From assembly GCF_008710135.1 (NCBI RefSeq), contig NZ_VYKK01000001.1, positions 1-64,000 on the forward strand: a stretch of DNA of 64,000 bases, read 5' to 3'. The notes below the pieces were generated by a model. That model worked only from the letters and a program-made list of their open reading frames with translations. It had not been told where the DNA came from and did not search any database. Shown here piece by piece: positions 44,766 to 53,065 of the stretch. Source of the DNA: Paenibacillus spiritus. Its GTDB lineage: Bacteria; Bacillota; Bacilli; Paenibacillales; Paenibacillaceae. The stretch's first letter is position 1. Each line of letters opens with the position of its first letter. The position numbers and the translations under genes are program-made.

Positions 44766-45563
44766 TTAGGGCCGGGGCACCTCGCCCGGTGCGATTCCAA
44801 TTCGGATCCTTTCCTCCTTGGCCGACCGGTCAGCGGCCGCCAGCCCCTTCGCCCGCGCTTCCGCAGCCGAGACCCGCCGCAGCGGCAGTTCCACCTCAAA
44901 GCTCTCCTTGAAGGGATACGGTTCGAGCAGCAGCGTAGTTCCCTGCCACTTCGCCGTCACGGGGCGGCCGCTGGTGAAGGAGAAGTCCTCCGTTCCCCCG
45001 AAGCCGTCCTTGAACCACGGATGCTCCTCCGGCTTCGGGGAGCCGGGTTCATGCAGGCCGAGGTAGAGCGACAGGTCATCGCAGAATTGCAGCAGCCGCA
45101 TATCGTAGTACAGCTCGTCCTCCGCAGCAGCCTCGCTCTTCGCCTCCAGCTCCCGGTGAATCCGCGATCGGCGTTCCCGTTCCTCTTCCTGGTAGGCATC
45201 CAGCGATTCGCCGCGCTCTCCCGACGCTTCAATCAGCCGGTCGTAGTGCAGGCTGCACAGCAGCGCTCCGTAGGGGGTCTCCGCTTCCAGCTCATCCAGT
45301 CCCTTCCGGTAGAAATTCAGCTTAGGCACTACCGGATAATCGAGGAAGCTGTACGGGGCCTTCGCTTCATCATTCCAGAAAGGGGTCTCGTCCAGGTCGA
45401 TCCAGCCCCGGTCATGGTGCGCAACGGCATACAGCACGGCTTCCCGGCGGTGCTTCGCCGGCGCGTCCGCTTCATTGAAACGGGCCGCGAACTCTCCGGC
45501 CACCAAGCCATGATCGTGCTGCCGAATCAAAATCCAATCTCCGCTTTGTTCCCGACAAATCAA
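44766..45563 (-). CDS. DUF3891 family protein
   Basis: This protein of about 265 residues matches DUF3891 by ICREQSGDWILIRQHDHGLVAGEFA at its start, VAHHDRGW and EVELPLR. The conserved His/Asp residues (QHDH, HHDRGW) look like a metal site of HD-like character, but no activity is known. The TTG at 45563 was preferred: gggagg lies eight bases upstream and the family begins at this point. An in-frame ATG at 45599 would add 12 residues. It is divergent from the broken paralogue at 45670. Confidence 0.85.
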   Translation of the reverse strand: MICREQSGDWILIRQHDHGLVAGEFAARFNEADAPAKHRREAVLYAVAHHDRGWIDLDETPFWNDEAKAPYSFLDYPVVPKLNFYRKGLDELEAETPYGALLCSLHYDRLIEASGERGESLDAYQEEERERRSRIHRELEAKSEAAAEDELYYDMRLLQFCDDLSLYLGLHEPGSPKPEEHPWFKDGFGGTEDFSFTSGRPVTAKWQGTTLLLEPYPFKESFEVELPLRRVSAAEARAKGLAAADRSAKEERIRIGIAPGEVPRP

Positions 45564-45669
45564 CGTCCATTCCTCCCTGATCCCTATGCTGTAACGCATG
45601 GTGCAGATAATATGGAGATTATATCATAAGGGGGCAGCCAATTCGAAAGCCGGAGCCGGAGGTGCCATA

Positions 45670-46185
45670 ATGACTACAATTACACGCGTGTTCCGAACAA
45701 GGAAACGGTACCTTCTATTCCTCGTGCTCGCTTGTCTGGCCTATGAGGTCTTCCAAGGTTATAGGTACACCCGCTCCTATTACACGCAGGAGCATATTAA
45801 ATGGGCAATGGTAATCTTACGGGACAATAAACCGGGAATCGGGTCGAGCTCTCAATCGATTACCACAACCGACGAAGAGGAACTTGCCGATATCGTCAAG
45901 CTCCTGAAGAAGAGAACGCCGATTCGACTATGGCCTGACTTGGGGCCTGTTAAGTCTTATACCCAAGAATTTCAGGAATTGCATATTGAGCTTCTGTCGG
46001 ATAATGAGGTAACGCTGGATTATTATCTTGATTCTTTTGGAGGCATCCAGGTTGTACAAGGATTCGACGATGACGCATGGCATGGGATTCCTTGGGGCGG
46101 AAGCCGGAAGTAATGGTTCAACGAGCTGAAGAGTTTCTTCGAAGCAAAGAAAGAGAACGGGCTGTGGACGTATCAGGAGCATTGA
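45670..46185 (+). pseudogene. Small membrane-anchored protein gene interrupted by one in-frame stop
   Basis: The frame starts at ATG 45670 (ggaggtg upstream) and encodes an N-terminal membrane helix (RYLLFLVLACLAYEVF) and a soluble part. It aligns along its whole length with the protein at 47790-48290: YYxQEHIK, SQSIT, LKKRTxI, KxYTQxF, IELxSD. Codon 148 is TAA (46111-46113) where the paralogue has AAA (Lys, in GSRKKWFNEL). After it the match resumes (WFNEL, then KKENGLW) to a TGA at 46183-46185. So a single A-to-T change truncates the last 23 residues. The shorter 147-residue form may still be made. Function unknown. Confidence 0.8.
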
Positions 46186-46873
46186 AGCAAGACATCACCG
46201 ATACATGGCAATGCCGTCCATGAAAAACCCCCCCCGGGTAGTATTTCATTCGTCAGTTCAAACGGTCAAGCGCTTCCTTGATCGTCGGGCTTAAGCTATA
46301 GGTTTTGATAATCGTCTGGATGTGCAGCCACGGTTTAGCTCTCGTGCAATGGTAAGAGCAGGACGACCTAGCGCTTTACCGTTCCATCGGCACGACCACA
46401 CTAACCAGTGCAGCGCCTCTAGTTGTCCTCATTCATTTGTGCTAAGTAAGAGGGGAGTAGTTCATCTTGGATCTCCTTGTGAAAACTGATTGGTAAACCC
46501 ATTTCACACGAAACCAGCATGGTCTATTACACTTCATATTACATTACAATCCATCATTTTTAAAAAAATATAGAAATTCATGGATAATTATGGTATAAAG
46601 GTTGTAGGTGGTCACTAAACTTATAATAAATTTGTTAATTCCTAGTTATCATCTGTTGCTATTTTGAAATAAGAAAGGGGGACGCGATACATTAAATTTG
46701 TTGAATGTATTATATTGACCATCATATTCCAACGTTATCACTTATGATTGGAAGCGCTTTAAATCTTCAAAGGATCCAGAAAAGTTCAAAATCATTTATT
46801 ATTTCCCAAAATCTTTTTGCTTTTATTGAAGCGTCTTATGTATTAAAATAAATAATCTGATGGGAGAATTTTC
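46186..46873. other. A+T-rich gene-poor stretch with decayed coding remnants
   Basis: No intact gene is seen in these roughly 690 bases. On the minus strand between 46519 and 46252 there are pieces of reading frames in different phases: a 33-codon frame ending AQMNEDN at 46418, another containing GRPALTIAREL, and a third ending KEALDRLN at 46252. Together they look like one gene broken by frameshifts, though the family was not recognised. The right part (46550-46873) is strongly A+T-rich and holds the promoter region of the secreted protein gene (tatggtataaag near 46590). Confidence 0.5.
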
Positions 46874-47788
46874 ATGAAAAAAACTTTATCTTTGTTATTA
46901 TCTTGCACATTATTTATATTTTCAGGAGTGAATATTTCTTTTGCCTCCTCACTTACAGATTCTAATAAAGAACTGAATACTCAACAAGCTAATATTGAAC
47001 GTTCAATCACAAGCCAATCTAAATTACCTCTGCAAAAAATAAAAATCAATCCTCTTAACAGTAAAGAGGTTGAGGGAACTATCAATAATTATCAGTTACA
47101 GCCAGAAACAGTGAAAGATATCCGTGAATTCGCTAAAAAGGTTCAAAATGGAGAAATAACTGCTGCTACTATGAATATTTATGTACCTGCTGTGAGTCAA
47201 GAAGTTACTTTAAATTCACTTGCTTCAACTCTATCAACATCTTCTAACAGAACTTACACGGGTTATAATAATAAAACTTATTATGAAGAAACAGTAACTT
47301 ATAGTGGTATAAGTAGTGAGAAAGAAATAAATAAAACAACAAAAAGCAACTGGATAAATTACCTTAACGGTACTATAACTGAAGTTGCTAAATTTTTCGT
47401 GGATAAGGGATTGAATGCTATAACTTTAGGCTATTGGGATATAGCAAAAATATTCACTTCTGGTATCCCTGGTGCAGTTTCTAATTATACTGAAGTTACA
47501 CACACAGCTAAACTAATTCAAACTGTTGTTAAGAAAAACACCTACTTAGTAATGGATAACCAGTATTACTTTGGTTATAAGGGAGAATATTCAAATACAA
47601 ATTTCCAAAATTTTGTTAATATACCGGGATATGCTCAAGTTAACGGTTTAATCACTGAAGTCAAGGCAGCTTATACACCAAGTTTTTATGAGGGTGATAA
47701 AAAAGCTTGGCTGAACTATGTAAATGGGGGATATGTTGAAAATTTTAATAATTATTCTTATGGAAATACCTCATTCCCTGCAATGTAA
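46874..47788 (+). CDS. Secreted protein of unknown family, A+T-rich
   Basis: This 304-residue protein has a clear signal peptide (MKKTLSLLLSCTLFIFSGVNIS, cleavage likely after SFA). The mature part has a charged N-terminal region (about 30-95), a Ser/Thr/Tyr-rich section, a central stretch with amphipathic or hydrophobic helices (TEVAKFFVDKGLNAITLG, DIAKIFTSGIPGAVS; residues about 178-207) and a Tyr/Asn-rich C-terminus. There are no cysteines after the signal peptide and no known enzyme motif. Codon use is far more A+T-rich than nearly everything else in the window. Its stop is one base before the start of the membrane partner gene. A large unmodified bacteriocin or other secreted effector is possible, but that is a guess. 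Confidence 0.8.
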   Translation: MKKTLSLLLSCTLFIFSGVNISFASSLTDSNKELNTQQANIERSITSQSKLPLQKIKINPLNSKEVEGTINNYQLQPETVKDIREFAKKVQNGEITAATMNIYVPAVSQEVTLNSLASTLSTSSNRTYTGYNNKTYYEETVTYSGISSEKEINKTTKSNWINYLNGTITEVAKFFVDKGLNAITLGYWDIAKIFTSGIPGAVSNYTEVTHTAKLIQTVVKKNTYLVMDNQYYFGYKGEYSNTNFQNFVNIPGYAQVNGLITEVKAAYTPSFYEGDKKAWLNYVNGGYVENFNNYSYGNTSFPAM

Positions 47789-47789
47789 C

Positions 47790-48290
47790 ATGAAAAAAGG
47801 AATAATCATCCTCTTGGGTACATTAATTCTCGGAATATTATCTTATGTTACCTATGCGGGTTATAATTACGTCCCTCTATACTATAAACAAGAGCATATA
47901 AAGGGCGTAATTATACAGCTTACTGACAATATACCAGGCGCAGGAAATGGATCAATCTCCCAAAGCATTACCTCAACCGCTCCAAAGGAAATTGCTGAGG
48001 TGGTTCGGGTATTAAAAAAGAGAACTCTCATAAAAACATTTTCTGACATGGCTTCTCCCAAAATATATACCCAAAAGTTTAGTGAAGTTAAAATCGAACT
48101 TATATCTGATACAGGTTTAACTTTAGAATATCGGATCAATTCTCTAAAAGAAGTCAAAATTAAGAAGGGTTTTTCAAATAAAGCATCTAACGTAATTGTT
48201 TTAGACGGAAGCCGGAAGAAATGGTTTAATGAGCTAGTAGCATTGTTTGAAGAAAAGAAGCAGAACCGGTTATGGATTTATAAAAAGTAA
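47790..48290 (+). CDS. Small membrane-anchored partner protein, intact paralogue of the broken gene
   Basis: This 166-residue protein has an N-terminal membrane helix (KKGIIILLGTLILGILSYVTYAGY) and a soluble basic/acidic domain (YYKQEHIK, SQSIT, VLKKRT, IYTQKF, GSRKKWFNELVALFEEKK), most likely outside the cell. Its ATG is one base after the stop of the secreted protein gene and has no clear ribosome binding site of its own, so it probably depends on translation of that gene. This arrangement is common for an effector with its immunity or maturation partner. A strong terminator follows. No family was recognised. Confidence 0.8.
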   Translation: MKKGIIILLGTLILGILSYVTYAGYNYVPLYYKQEHIKGVIIQLTDNIPGAGNGSISQSITSTAPKEIAEVVRVLKKRTLIKTFSDMASPKIYTQKFSEVKIELISDTGLTLEYRINSLKEVKIKKGFSNKASNVIVLDGSRKKWFNELVALFEEKKQNRLWIYKK

Positions 48291-48302
48291 GTTTAAAGCA
48301 AC

Positions 48303-48350
48303 GAGCGCTTTGTCTCCACAGAGACTGCCGGAGACAAAGCGCTCATTTTT
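48303..48350 (+). terminator. Terminator of the secreted-protein/partner operon
   Basis: This is a perfect 15-bp stem (48303-48317 with 48330-48344) followed by five T. Confidence 0.92.
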
Positions 48351-48371
48351 CATGTCCTCTTCCCTATGTTA

Positions 48372-48454
48372 CAAAATAAAAGGACCCCGCCGTCACCGGC
48401 GGGGCCAAGTTCTATATCAGGGGGTCAATGGCTATACTTTACATTCTGCAGCTT
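48372..48454. repeat. Two-copy intergenic element, copy B (with minus-strand terminator hairpin)
   Basis: The order is the same as at 42853-42937: acaaaa-taaaagga, hairpin ggaccccgccg/cggcggggcc, aagt..tatat..agggggtca-tgg-ctata-ttac. On the minus strand it ends in ttttatttt and serves as the terminator of the sdh operon, about 135 bp after the sdhB stop. Confidence 0.6.
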
Positions 48455-48541
48455 AAAGGTGCATGAAATCCCGCTAAAAATTGCATGAAATAAATAAAGC
48501 TGCAGACTGGCGGGCCGCAGGCTGGGAGGCTTCGCCCGCTG

Positions 48542-49306
48542 CTACACGCCAAGCCAGCGCTTGAACATATGCTTCGTCGTCTGCTTGTTGATCTCGGCGA
48601 TGGAGGTTGTCAGCGGGATGCCCTTCGGGCAGGCGCGGACGCAGTTCTGCGAGTTGCCGCAGCCGTCGATGCCGCCGTCCTGCATCAAGGCCTCCAGCCG
48701 GTCGTCGGCGTTCATTTCGCCGGTCGGATGGGCGTTGAACAGGCGGACCTGGGAGATTGCCGCCGGACCGATGAAGTTGGTCCGCTCGTTGACATTCGGG
48801 CAGGCTTCCAGGCAGACGCCGCAGGTCATGCACTTGGACAGCTCATAAGCCCACTGGCGCTTCTTCTCGGCCATGCGCGGGCCGGGCCCGAGATCGTACG
48901 TGCCGTCGATCGGAATCCAGGCCTTGACCCGCTTCAGAGCGTTGAACATCCGGCTGCGGTCGATCACGAGGTCCCGCACGACCGGGAAGGTCTTCATCGG
49001 CTCGACGCGCACCGGCTGCTCCAGGTTGTCGATGAGCGCCGCGCAGGCCTGCCGCGGCTTGCCGTTAATAACCATGGAGCAGGCGCCGCACACTTCCTCC
49101 AGACAGTTGGACTCCCAGCATACGGGAACGGTATTCTGGCCGGATGCGTTGACCGGATTGCGCTGAATCTCCATCAGGGCGCTGATTACATTCATGCCCG
49201 GCCGGTAAGGCAGCTCGAACTCCTCGGTATAGGGAGCGCTCTGCTGATCGTCCTGGCGGGTGATAATAAACTTGACCGTTTTGGCTGCTGCCGCTGTATC
49301 CGCCAT
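48542..49306 (-). CDS. sdhB: Succinate dehydrogenase iron-sulfur subunit
   Basis: This 254-residue subunit passes electrons from SdhA flavin to the membrane quinone through three clusters. The ferredoxin-like domain has the [2Fe-2S] cysteines in CWESNCLEEVCGACS, the last in RQAC. The second domain has CMTCGVCLEACP for the [4Fe-4S] cluster and CGNSQNCVRACPKG for the [3Fe-4S] cluster. It is last in sdhC-sdhA-sdhB, 37 bp after sdhA, the usual Bacillus order. N-terminal Ala-rich start MADTAAAAK. Confidence 0.97.
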   Translation of the reverse strand: MADTAAAAKTVKFIITRQDDQQSAPYTEEFELPYRPGMNVISALMEIQRNPVNASGQNTVPVCWESNCLEEVCGACSMVINGKPRQACAALIDNLEQPVRVEPMKTFPVVRDLVIDRSRMFNALKRVKAWIPIDGTYDLGPGPRMAEKKRQWAYELSKCMTCGVCLEACPNVNERTNFIGPAAISQVRLFNAHPTGEMNADDRLEALMQDGGIDGCGNSQNCVRACPKGIPLTTSIAEINKQTTKHMFKRWLGV

Positions 49307-49343
49307 CTTGATTGCCTCCTTTGGCGTACGCTATAGTGTCGTC

Positions 49344-51089
49344 TTATTTCTCCTTGGAATAATCGCGAATCCGGGGAGGGATCAGGGAGACATCCACTTC
49401 CTCGTATGAGATGCTTGGACCGTCGGGGGTCCAGGACGCCATTGTGGTCTTCAGGAACTCCTCGTCGTTGCGGGTCGGGAAATCCGGCTTGTAATGTGCG
49501 CCCCGGCTCTCGTTGCGCAGGAGCGCGCCCTTCGTCATGGCTTCGGCCAGCTCCAGCATATTCCACAGCTGGCGGGTGAAGGCGACGCCCTGGTTGTTCC
49601 AGCGCGACGTATCGGTCATATTGATGCGCTGATAACGCTCCTTCAGTTCTTTAATTTTACCGATGGTCGCTTCGAGCTTGTCGTTGTAGCGTACCACCGT
49701 CATGTTCGCCGTCATCCACTCGCCCAGCTCTTTGTGAATGACATAGGCGTTCTCGGTGCCGTTCATGCCAAGCAGGGACTCGTACTTGCCGCTCTGCTTC
49801 TTCTGGTAGCCGTCGAAGAGCGCGGAAGAGACATCCTGCGTCCGCTTCTTCAGCCCCTTGATATATTCGACGGCCTTCGGGCCCGCCATCATGCCGCCGT
49901 AGATGGCCGACACCAGCGAGTTCGCGCCCAGACGGTTCGCGCCGTGATACTGGTATTCGCACTCTCCCGCGGCGAACAGGCCGGGGATATTGGTCATCTG
50001 GTTGTAATCGACCCACATGCCGCCCATGGAATAATGAACGGCCGGGAAGATCTTCATCGGGATTTTGCGCGGATCGTCGCCCATGAATTTCTCATAGATT
50101 TCGATGATGCCGCCGAGCTTGACGTCCAGCTCCTTCGGGTCCTTGTGGGACAGGTCCAGGAAGACCATGTTCTCGCCGTTCACGCCGAGCTTCTGGTTGA
50201 CGCAGACGTCAAAGATCTCGCGGGTGGCGATGTCGCGCGGCACCAGGTTGCCGTAGGCCGGATACTTCTCTTCCAGGAAGTACCACGGCTTGCCGTCCTT
50301 GTAGGTCCAGATGCGTCCGCCTTCGCCGCGGGCCGATTCGCTCATCAGCCGCAGCTTGTCGTCGCCGGGAATCGCGGTCGGGTGAATCTGGATGAACTCC
50401 CCGTTCGCGTAGGTCACGCCCTGCTGATAGACGGCGCTGGCGGCCGTGCCGGTGTTGATGACGGAGTTCGTGGTTTTGCCGAAAATAATCCCCGGCCCCC
50501 CGCTCGCCAGAATAACCGCGTCCGCCGGGAAGGTCGAAATCTCCATCGTGCGCAGGTCCTGCGCGCAGATGCCGCGGCATACGCCCTCGTCGTCGATGAC
50601 GGCGGAGAGGAACTCCCAGTTCTCGCGCTTCGTGACCAGCCCTTCCACTTCCCAGCGCCGCACCTGCTCGTCGAGCGCGTACAGCAGCTGCTGGCCGGTG
50701 GTCGCGCCCGCGAACGCTGTCCGGTGATGCTTCGTGCCGCCGAACCGGCGGAAGTCGAGCAATCCTTCCGGCGTGCGGTTGAACATAACGCCCATCCGGT
50801 CCATCAGGTGGATGATGCCGGGCGCAGCTTCGCACATCGCCTTGACGGGCGGCTGATTGGCGAGAAAGTCTCCGCCGTAGACGGTATCGTCAAAATGCTC
50901 CCAGGGCGAGTCGCCCTCGCCCTTCGTATTGACGGCTCCGTTGATGCCGCCCTGGGCGCAGACGGAGTGGGATCTTTTGACCGGAACGAGAGAAAAAAGC
51001 TGTACATGCGCGCCGGCTTCGGCCGCTTTGATGGTCGCCATCAGGCCGGCGAGGCCGCCGCCCACGATAATGATATCGGCTGTTGCCAT
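49344..51089 (-). CDS. sdhA: Succinate dehydrogenase flavoprotein subunit
   Basis: This 581-residue catalytic subunit oxidises succinate to fumarate. It has the FAD-binding GGGLAGLMATIKAAEAG at the N-terminus, the covalent-FAD histidine in RSHSVCAQGGING, the dicarboxylate-binding IQIHPTAIPGDD, the substrate Arg region SARGEGGRIW, and GLFAAGECEYQYHGANRLG. The sequence is complete and close to the Bacillus type (581-590 residues). The ribosome binding site is aagggag. It sits 28 bp after sdhC in the operon. Confidence 0.97.
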   Translation of the reverse strand: MATADIIIVGGGLAGLMATIKAAEAGAHVQLFSLVPVKRSHSVCAQGGINGAVNTKGEGDSPWEHFDDTVYGGDFLANQPPVKAMCEAAPGIIHLMDRMGVMFNRTPEGLLDFRRFGGTKHHRTAFAGATTGQQLLYALDEQVRRWEVEGLVTKRENWEFLSAVIDDEGVCRGICAQDLRTMEISTFPADAVILASGGPGIIFGKTTNSVINTGTAASAVYQQGVTYANGEFIQIHPTAIPGDDKLRLMSESARGEGGRIWTYKDGKPWYFLEEKYPAYGNLVPRDIATREIFDVCVNQKLGVNGENMVFLDLSHKDPKELDVKLGGIIEIYEKFMGDDPRKIPMKIFPAVHYSMGGMWVDYNQMTNIPGLFAAGECEYQYHGANRLGANSLVSAIYGGMMAGPKAVEYIKGLKKRTQDVSSALFDGYQKKQSGKYESLLGMNGTENAYVIHKELGEWMTANMTVVRYNDKLEATIGKIKELKERYQRINMTDTSRWNNQGVAFTRQLWNMLELAEAMTKGALLRNESRGAHYKPDFPTRNDEEFLKTTMASWTPDGPSISYEEVDVSLIPPRIRDYSKEK

Positions 51090-51117
51090 AACGGTTCACT
51101 CCCTTGGAAGGTAGAAG

Positions 51118-51783
51118 TCAGATGAAAGATTGCAAGGTCTGGGCTGCGGAGGCTGCGGCCTGGAATTCGTCATCCCGGAACGTGACCAGGGACAGCAGGA
51201 ACATGAAGGTTACAACGACGAACAGTCCGAGACAGATAAAGGAAGAGACGCGCTGCGACCGGGGGCCCACCGTGATGCCCCAGCTGATCAGGAACGACCA
51301 CAGGCCGTTCGCAAAATGGAAGCAGGCCGCCACAATGCCGATGATGTACACGGCCAGAAGCGCCGGATTGCTCGTAATGTCGTGCATAACGCCGCCGAGC
51401 TCTTCATGCGTCACGTTGCCAAGCGCCACCTGCACGCGCGTCTCGTAGAGGTGCCAGACGATGAAGATGAAGGTGACGATGCCCGTTATCCGCTGCAGGG
51501 TATAGCGCCAGTTGCGCTCCAGATTGAAGCGGTTCAGGTTCGGCTTCGCCTGGTAGGCGATGTACAGGCCGTAGACCCCGTGGTACAACAGGGGAAGCCA
51601 GATGAACAGCAGCTCCAGGAAGAAGACCAGCGGCAGGCTGTTCAACCAGGCCACGCTGTCCTGGAAGCCGGAAGCGCCGCCCTCGACCGCCGAGAAATTC
51701 GTCAGCATGTGCTCGATGAAGAATGCGCCGAGCGGGATTACGCCAAGCAGGGAATGAATTTTTCGGGAATAAAATTCTCGCAT
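51118..51783 (-). CDS. sdhC: Succinate dehydrogenase cytochrome b558 subunit
   Basis: This 221-residue membrane anchor has five transmembrane helices (about 11-30, 55-77, 92-112, 139-165, 183-205). It carries the haem-ligand histidines expected of the Bacillus single-subunit type (IEHML, LYHGVYG, VWHLYET, CFHFANG), binding two b haems and menaquinone. It is the first gene of sdhCAB; aagggg lies upstream. An overlapping frame from 51898 is not supported. Confidence 0.95.
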   Translation of the reverse strand: MREFYSRKIHSLLGVIPLGAFFIEHMLTNFSAVEGGASGFQDSVAWLNSLPLVFFLELLFIWLPLLYHGVYGLYIAYQAKPNLNRFNLERNWRYTLQRITGIVTFIFIVWHLYETRVQVALGNVTHEELGGVMHDITSNPALLAVYIIGIVAACFHFANGLWSFLISWGITVGPRSQRVSSFICLGLFVVVTFMFLLSLVTFRDDEFQAAASAAQTLQSFI

Positions 51784-51881
51784 TCGAAGTGGCCCCTTTC
51801 AGTTTAACAGCGTTTTCATTAATGCTCATACACGGGATGGAACAGGTGTGAATCAGCGGCAGTCCGCCTTTGTATTCCTTT

Positions 51882-51908
51882 TCACAAATTGTGACCATCT
51901 TGTGTCAC
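51882..51908. promoter_or_regulatory. Inverted repeats between sdhC and the divergent LysR gene
   Basis: TCACAAATTGTGA (51882-51894) is a perfect dyad. It partly overlaps a second one, GTGAC-8 bases-GTCAC (51891-51908). They sit 100 bp upstream of sdhC, a plausible place for a redox or LysR regulator. Confidence 0.5.
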
Positions 51909-51944
51909 TTTGTATGTTACTCCTTTTTAGCTTATAAGGGAATT

Positions 51945-51972
51945 GCAATCTAATTATTAAACGTTATACACT
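51945..51972 (+). promoter_or_regulatory. Possible sigma-A promoter of the LysR gene
   Basis: TTGCAA, about 16 bases, TATACA, roughly 58 bp before the start codon. The match is moderate. Confidence 0.35.
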
Positions 51973-52029
51973 ATCTGCATAAGAGTAATTCCAAAGTGAT
52001 CATAATTCTCATTTAGAAGGATGGCTGTT

Positions 52030-52935
52030 ATGTTCGACGATCTGGATATTTTTGCAACCGTGGTGGAACAGTCCAGCCTGAACCGGGCCTCCCGTCTCCT
52101 GAATGTATCCCAGCCAGCGCTCTCCCGGAAAATCGCCAAGCTGGAGGAACGCCTCGGCGTAACGCTCTTCGCCCGCCAGGGCAAGCGGCTGGAGCTGACG
52201 GAGGTCGGAAGGCTGACTTATACGTATGCGCTGGAGCAGCGGCAGCAGCGCGCCAAATTCCTGGAGACGCTCTCGCGCTTCCGGCAGGGCGAGCCGCTGC
52301 TGCTGACGCTGGGCGCCAGTCTGACGACTCTTCAGACGACGCTTCCGCCACTGGTCCATGCGTATATGGATAAATACCCGGCGGCCGAGCTGAAGCTGAT
52401 TACCGGCAAGACGCACGAAATTGTCTCGTCGGTCGCCGAAGGCCGGTATGATGTCGGCATCATCGCTTCCGCCACGCGGGAGCCGGGCCTGCGCTGCATA
52501 CCGCTGTTCGAGGATCAGCTGCGCCTCGTCGTGGCCGGCCATCATCCGCTGACGGCGGTTCCGGCGCTGACGATGGAGCATCTGCACCGCCAGCCGATGA
52601 TTCTCTTCTCCAAAGGCACCTGGTACCGCCGGATGACGGACGAGCTGTTCCAGCGCAGCGGCATCGAACCGGATGTGCGCATGGAGATCGACTCGTTCGA
52701 GGCGATCGTCCGGCTGCTGCCGACGATCAAGGCGGCGGCCCTGCTGCCGAAGTCTTACCTTCGGCCGGAGCTGCTGACCAGCGGAGGGCTGGCGTCGCTG
52801 CATATCAAAGAGCTGGAGCAGACGCAGCGCTCGACCTGCCTGATCTACCGCGACGGCCCGCTCAGCGCCGCCGCGCGGAGCCTCGTGCAGGTCACGGAAG
52901 AGGTGTTTCCGGGCGGCAGCCGGCCTCTGGGCTGA
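52030..52935 (+). CDS. LysR-family transcriptional regulator
   Basis: This 301-residue protein has an N-terminal winged helix (FDDLDIFATVVEQSSLNRAS, NVSQPALSRKIAKLEERLG) and an effector domain from about residue 85 (LLLTLGASLTTLQTTLPPLV). ATG 52030 has agaagg nine bases upstream; ATG 52021 overlaps it. Divergent placement against sdhCAB, with dyads between, makes regulation of succinate dehydrogenase or central carbon flow the first hypothesis. CcpE/CcpC-like citrate sensing is one possibility, but the effector pocket cannot be read from sequence. Confidence 0.92.
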   Translation: MFDDLDIFATVVEQSSLNRASRLLNVSQPALSRKIAKLEERLGVTLFARQGKRLELTEVGRLTYTYALEQRQQRAKFLETLSRFRQGEPLLLTLGASLTTLQTTLPPLVHAYMDKYPAAELKLITGKTHEIVSSVAEGRYDVGIIASATREPGLRCIPLFEDQLRLVVAGHHPLTAVPALTMEHLHRQPMILFSKGTWYRRMTDELFQRSGIEPDVRMEIDSFEAIVRLLPTIKAAALLPKSYLRPELLTSGGLASLHIKELEQTQRSTCLIYRDGPLSAAARSLVQVTEEVFPGGSRPLG

Positions 52936-52976
52936 AGGCCGAATGCGGCAGGACAAGTTGGCGGAAAGAGCGGAAA

Positions 52977-53022
52977 GACACAGAAAGAGCTGCAGGCCCT
53001 GGGCCTCAGCTCTTTCTGTGTC
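52977..53022. terminator. Hairpin between convergent LysR and ktrA genes
   Basis: A perfect 16-bp stem (52977-52992 with 53007-53022) without a strong T tract; position suggests a shared terminator. Confidence 0.65.
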
Positions 53023-53065
53023 ATCCGCCGACCGGCGGCGGTACCTCTGCGGGAGGTTCGCCCGC

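Noticed and set aside
46418-46519. 33-codon minus-strand frame as a real small gene
   Set aside because: No ribosome binding site, and similar-looking pieces continue in other phases after its stop, so it is better read as part of a decayed gene.
49494-51125. 543-codon + strand frame opposite sdhA
   Set aside because: sdhA is complete on the other strand; this is a GC-driven shadow.
51404-51898. Minus-strand frame overlapping the sdhC start, opening MVTICEKEYKG
   Set aside because: It runs out of phase through sdhC and ends in low-complexity Arg/Pro sequence typical of an off-frame reading.
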